Shown here piece by piece: positions 4,353 to 6,785 of a stretch of 6,785 bases of DNA. The DNA is taken from positions 1 to 6,785 of the forward strand of contig DNFG01000246.1 in assembly GCA_003487005.1 (NCBI GenBank), in the 5' to 3' direction. The translations under genes and the position numbers were made by a program. The DNA is from Bryobacterales bacterium (GTDB lineage: Bacteria > Acidobacteriota > Terriglobia > Bryobacterales > Bryobacteraceae). The notes under the pieces are model-generated. The model did no database searches. It worked only from the letters and a program-made list of their open reading frames with translations, and had not been told where the DNA came from. The stretch's first letter is position 1. Every line of letters starts with the position of its first letter.

Positions 4353-6399
4353 TCTTTCGACGATATTGCTGCTGGTTCCGGCGGCGGGTTTGGCCCAGAA
4401 GCGTCTGATGACCCACGAGGATGTGTTCCTGATGCTCCGGGTGGGGACACCGGTGTTGAGTCCGGACGGGAAGATGGCGGTGGTGAGCGTGACGGAGCCA
4501 TCGTACGAGGCGGGGCAGGAGGCGAGCGACATCTGGGCGGTGGCGACAGACGGGCGGACGCAGGCGCGGCGGTTGACGCACACGCGGGGGGCGGAGTCGG
4601 GGCTGGCGTTTTCGCCGGACGGCAAATGGCTGGCGTTTACGGCGAGGCGGGAGGGCGACGAAGCGGCGCAAGTGTATCTGTTGCCGATGGATGGAGGGGA
4701 GGCGCGGCGGTTGACGAACCGGCCGACGGGGGCGTCTTCGCCGGTGTGGCGGCCGGACGGGAAAGCGATTTTGTATCAGTCGATGGTGTATCCGGGGGCG
4801 CGGACGGATGAGGAGAACCGGAAAGCGGCGGCGGCGCGGCGGGCGCGGAAGGACACGGCGAAGGTGTTTGACACGTTTCCGGTCCGGTACTGGAACACGT
4901 GGCTGGACGACCGGGAGGCGGTGATGCTGGTGCAGGAGGTGGAAGGGCCGGACACGCCGGTGGTGCTGGCGCCGGGCGGGGGGTTGCAAGGCAGTTTTAA
5001 CCCGACAGGGAGCGGGCAGAATTTGAATCCGGTTTGGACACCCGACGGGGCGGCGGTGGTGTTTTCAGCGACGGCGGACCGGCCGAAGACGATGTATGCC
5101 GAGGTGGAGATGCACCTGTACCGGATGGCGGTGGCGGGCGGACCGGCGCAAAAGCTGACGCAGGCGGGGGCGAGTTACACGCGGCCGATGTTCAGCCGGG
5201 ACGGGCGGACGTTGTATGCCTTTGAGAGTCGGACATCCACGGCGCGGCAGATCTACTTCAACACGAGGCTGGTGGCGATGGCGGGGCCGGGATTTGAGCG
5301 GGTGCGGGTGTTGACGGAGGGCTGGGACCGGTCGGTGGGGGCGGTGGTGGAGGCTCCGGGCGGGCAATCGCTGTTTTTGGAGGCGGAAGATGACGGGTAT
5401 GACCGGATCTTCCGCGTACCGGCGGGGGGAGGCAAGGTGGAGACGGTGTACACGCCGGCGGAAGGGGCGTTGACGGGGTTGAGTGTGGTGGGCGGGGTGG
5501 TGGTGGCGAAGTACTCGGCGGCGACGGACCCGGGGCAGGTGGTGCTGGTGGACCTGGTGAACCGCCGGTTTGAGAGGTTGACGCGGTTCAACGAAGAGAG
5601 GCTGGCGCGGCTCGATTTGCCGCGAGTGGAGCACTTCTGGTTCACGGCAAAGAGCGGGAAGCGGATTCACAGCGTGATGGTTCCGCCGCCGGGCATGGAC
5701 AAGGCAAAGAAATATCCCGTGGTGGTGTTCCCGCACGGGGGGCCGAATTCAATGTCGAAGGACGCGTTTTCGACGCGCTGGAACTACCATTTATTGACGG
5801 CGCCCGGGTATTTTCTGTTGATGACGAATTACACGGGGTCCACGGGCTTTGGGGCGAAGTTCGCGGATGACGTGGAGCGGGATGTGCTGCGGGGCCCGGC
5901 GCAGGAAATTCTGGAGGCGATCGAGGAAGCGGCGAAGCGGTATCCGGGGATTGACCTGGGGCGGCAGGCGGCGATCGGGGCGTCGTACAGCGGCTATCTG
6001 ATGAACTGGTTCAACGGGCACACGGACCAGTTCAAGTGCATGGTGAATCATGCCGGGGCGGTGAATAACGAGTCCCAATATGGGGTGAATGATGGCGGAT
6101 TGAGCCGGGAATTGCGGATGGGCGGGCCGATCTGGGAGTTCGGGAAGGGGCAATGGAACGACCAGAGTCCAATCCGGTATTCGGCGAAATGGAAGACGCC
6201 GATGCTGGTAACGCAGGGGGAACTGGATTACCGGGTGCCGTTCGGGGAGTCGATGACGACATACAAGCTATTGCAAAGAAAGCAGATTCCGTCGCGGTTC
6301 GTGCTGTTCCCGGATGAAGGGCACTGGATTCTGAAAGGGCCGAACAGCCGGGTGCACATGGAGGAGGTCCTGGGCTGGCTGGCAAAGTATTTGAAGTAA
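4339..6399 (+). CDS. Secreted S9 family peptidase (prolyl oligopeptidase/DPP5-like)
   Basis: A 686-residue exported serine peptidase. Residues 1-19 form a signal peptide (hydrophobic 4-16, then GLA before QKR). An N-terminal beta-propeller (about 22-430) carries TolB/PD40-type motifs: LSPDGK at 40, FSPDGK at 91, WRPDGK at 137, WTPDG at 233, FSRDGR at 285. The RYWNTWLDD segment near 183-191 resembles S9C/dipeptidyl-peptidase 5 proteins. The alpha/beta hydrolase domain (about 440-686) has FPHGGP for the oxyanion region, nucleophile S549 in GASYSG, D630 in GELDYRVP and H662 in DEGHW. The usual motif is GxSxGG; here the Gly two after the serine is Ser. It probably trims oligopeptides in the periplasm or outside the cell. 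ATG 4339 is chosen over the in-frame ATG 4279 because it opens the signal peptide and lies just after a -10 box. Confidence 0.93.
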   Translation: MLRVLLSTILLLVPAAGLAQKRLMTHEDVFLMLRVGTPVLSPDGKMAVVSVTEPSYEAGQEASDIWAVATDGRTQARRLTHTRGAESGLAFSPDGKWLAFTARREGDEAAQVYLLPMDGGEARRLTNRPTGASSPVWRPDGKAILYQSMVYPGARTDEENRKAAAARRARKDTAKVFDTFPVRYWNTWLDDREAVMLVQEVEGPDTPVVLAPGGGLQGSFNPTGSGQNLNPVWTPDGAAVVFSATADRPKTMYAEVEMHLYRMAVAGGPAQKLTQAGASYTRPMFSRDGRTLYAFESRTSTARQIYFNTRLVAMAGPGFERVRVLTEGWDRSVGAVVEAPGGQSLFLEAEDDGYDRIFRVPAGGGKVETVYTPAEGALTGLSVVGGVVVAKYSAATDPGQVVLVDLVNRRFERLTRFNEERLARLDLPRVEHFWFTAKSGKRIHSVMVPPPGMDKAKKYPVVVFPHGGPNSMSKDAFSTRWNYHLLTAPGYFLLMTNYTGSTGFGAKFADDVERDVLRGPAQEILEAIEEAAKRYPGIDLGRQAAIGASYSGYLMNWFNGHTDQFKCMVNHAGAVNNESQYGVNDGGLSRELRMGGPIWEFGKGQWNDQSPIRYSAKWKTPMLVTQGELDYRVPFGESMTTYKLLQRKQIPSRFVLFPDEGHWILKGPNSRVHMEEVLGWLAKYLK

Positions 6400-6437
6400 A
6401 AAAATAGGGCCATGGCGCCTTCGCTTCGCCACGGCCC
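6397..6437 (-). terminator. Rho-independent terminator of the fasciclin-domain gene
   Basis: On the (-) strand, arms at 6427-6437 and 6407-6417 form an 11-bp stem that is fully paired in RNA (one G-U), with a 9-base loop, followed by TATTTTTTTA. It begins 27 bases after the fasciclin stop. Read on the + strand, the stem has an A-C mismatch and no T-tract follows, so it should work in one direction only. The T-tract complement includes the stop codon of the converging peptidase gene. Confidence 0.85.
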
Positions 6438-6464
6438 GAAGAAGCTGAGTTGGAGAGGGTGAGA

Positions 6465-6785
6465 CTATTTGGGCAGGATCACGGAGTCGATCACGTGGAT
6501 GACGCCATTGTCGGTGACGATATCGGTCTTGACGACATTGGCATTATCGATCATCACTTTGCCGCCCATGGTTTTGACGGTGGCGGAAGAGCCCTGAACG
6601 GTCTTGGCGGAGTTGAGCTTCACGACGTCGGAAGCCATGACCTTGCCGGCAACAACGTGGTAGAGCAGGATTTGCTTGAGCTTGGCGGTGTCCTTGAGGA
6701 GGCCTTCGACGGTGCCGGCGGGCAGCTTGGCAAACGCTTCATCGGTGGGAGCGAAGACGGTGAAAGGACCTTCGCAGAACAGGGT
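6465..6785 (-). CDS. Fasciclin (FAS1) domain protein, C-terminal part (5' partial)
   Basis: The last 106 residues of a gene that enters from the right edge; the start is outside the window. The first complete codon is at the edge, and the frame ends at TAG (6465-6467). The FAS1 signatures are clear: [13 protein letters not shown] (H1 motif) at about 6-18 of the visible part, YHVV at 42-45, and [13 protein letters not shown] (H2 motif) at the end. This covers most of one FAS1 domain of about 130 residues, and the protein ends right after it, so it is probably a small single-domain exported protein. Bacterial FAS1 proteins are usually secreted or membrane-anchored and linked to adhesion; their exact role here is unknown. 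A strong terminator follows. A signal peptide would be expected upstream but cannot be seen. Confidence 0.93.
   Translation of the reverse strand, partial: TLFCEGPFTVFAPTDEAFAKLPAGTVEGLLKDTAKLKQILLYHVVAGKVMASDVVKLNSAKTVQGSSATVKTMGGKVMIDNANVVKTDIVTDNGVIHVIDSVILPK

Noticed and set aside
4159..4989. Long (-) strand frame rich in Arg, Pro and His over the peptidase and atpZ
   Set aside because: Typical antisense shadow of GC-rich coding DNA with no recognisable features.

Overview
The window comes from a GC-rich bacterial chromosome. Acidobacteriota, perhaps near Bryobacter/Solibacter, is my best guess. It rests on a small F0-only ATP synthase cluster with a signal-peptide-bearing subunit c, plus a secreted S9 peptidase and a sugar-acid catabolic gene set. 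No phylogeny was run. The window is densely coding: the longest gap between genes is 99 bases, so no stretch over 300 bases lacks a gene. I see no tRNA, rRNA, CRISPR array, insertion sequence or phage gene.

Left part (1-2496): a 5'-truncated enolase-superfamily sugar-acid dehydratase of the ManD/RspA type, then 2 bases later a phosphotriesterase-family metal hydrolase, both on the + strand. Converging on them with a 5-base gap is a (-) strand DHDPS-superfamily aldolase that resembles 4-hydroxy-2-oxoglutarate aldolase (HOGA) more than DapA. Together they suggest lactone opening, dehydration and aldol cleavage of a sugar acid. The substrate is unknown.

Middle (2521-4352): an F0 cluster on the (-) strand, read right to left as atpZ-like, atpI-like, atpB (subunit a) and atpE (subunit c). 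It starts at a near-consensus promoter, the first three genes overlap, and it ends in a hairpin terminator after atpE. Subunits b, delta, alpha, gamma, beta and epsilon are not downstream of atpE, so the ATP synthase genes are split. Subunit c has a signal peptide, an unusually short second helix and a partial Na+-type ligand set.

Right part (4326-6785): a secreted S9 prolyl-oligopeptidase-type peptidase (+ strand) diverges from the atp cluster, and its -10 box overlaps the atp -10 box. Its stop codon is embedded in the U-tract of the terminator of a (-) strand fasciclin-domain gene that runs off the right edge.

The + strand is G-rich throughout. In the genes examined, + strand genes favour G-ending codons and (-) strand genes favour C-ending ones, which suggests the atp cluster may lie on the lagging strand.
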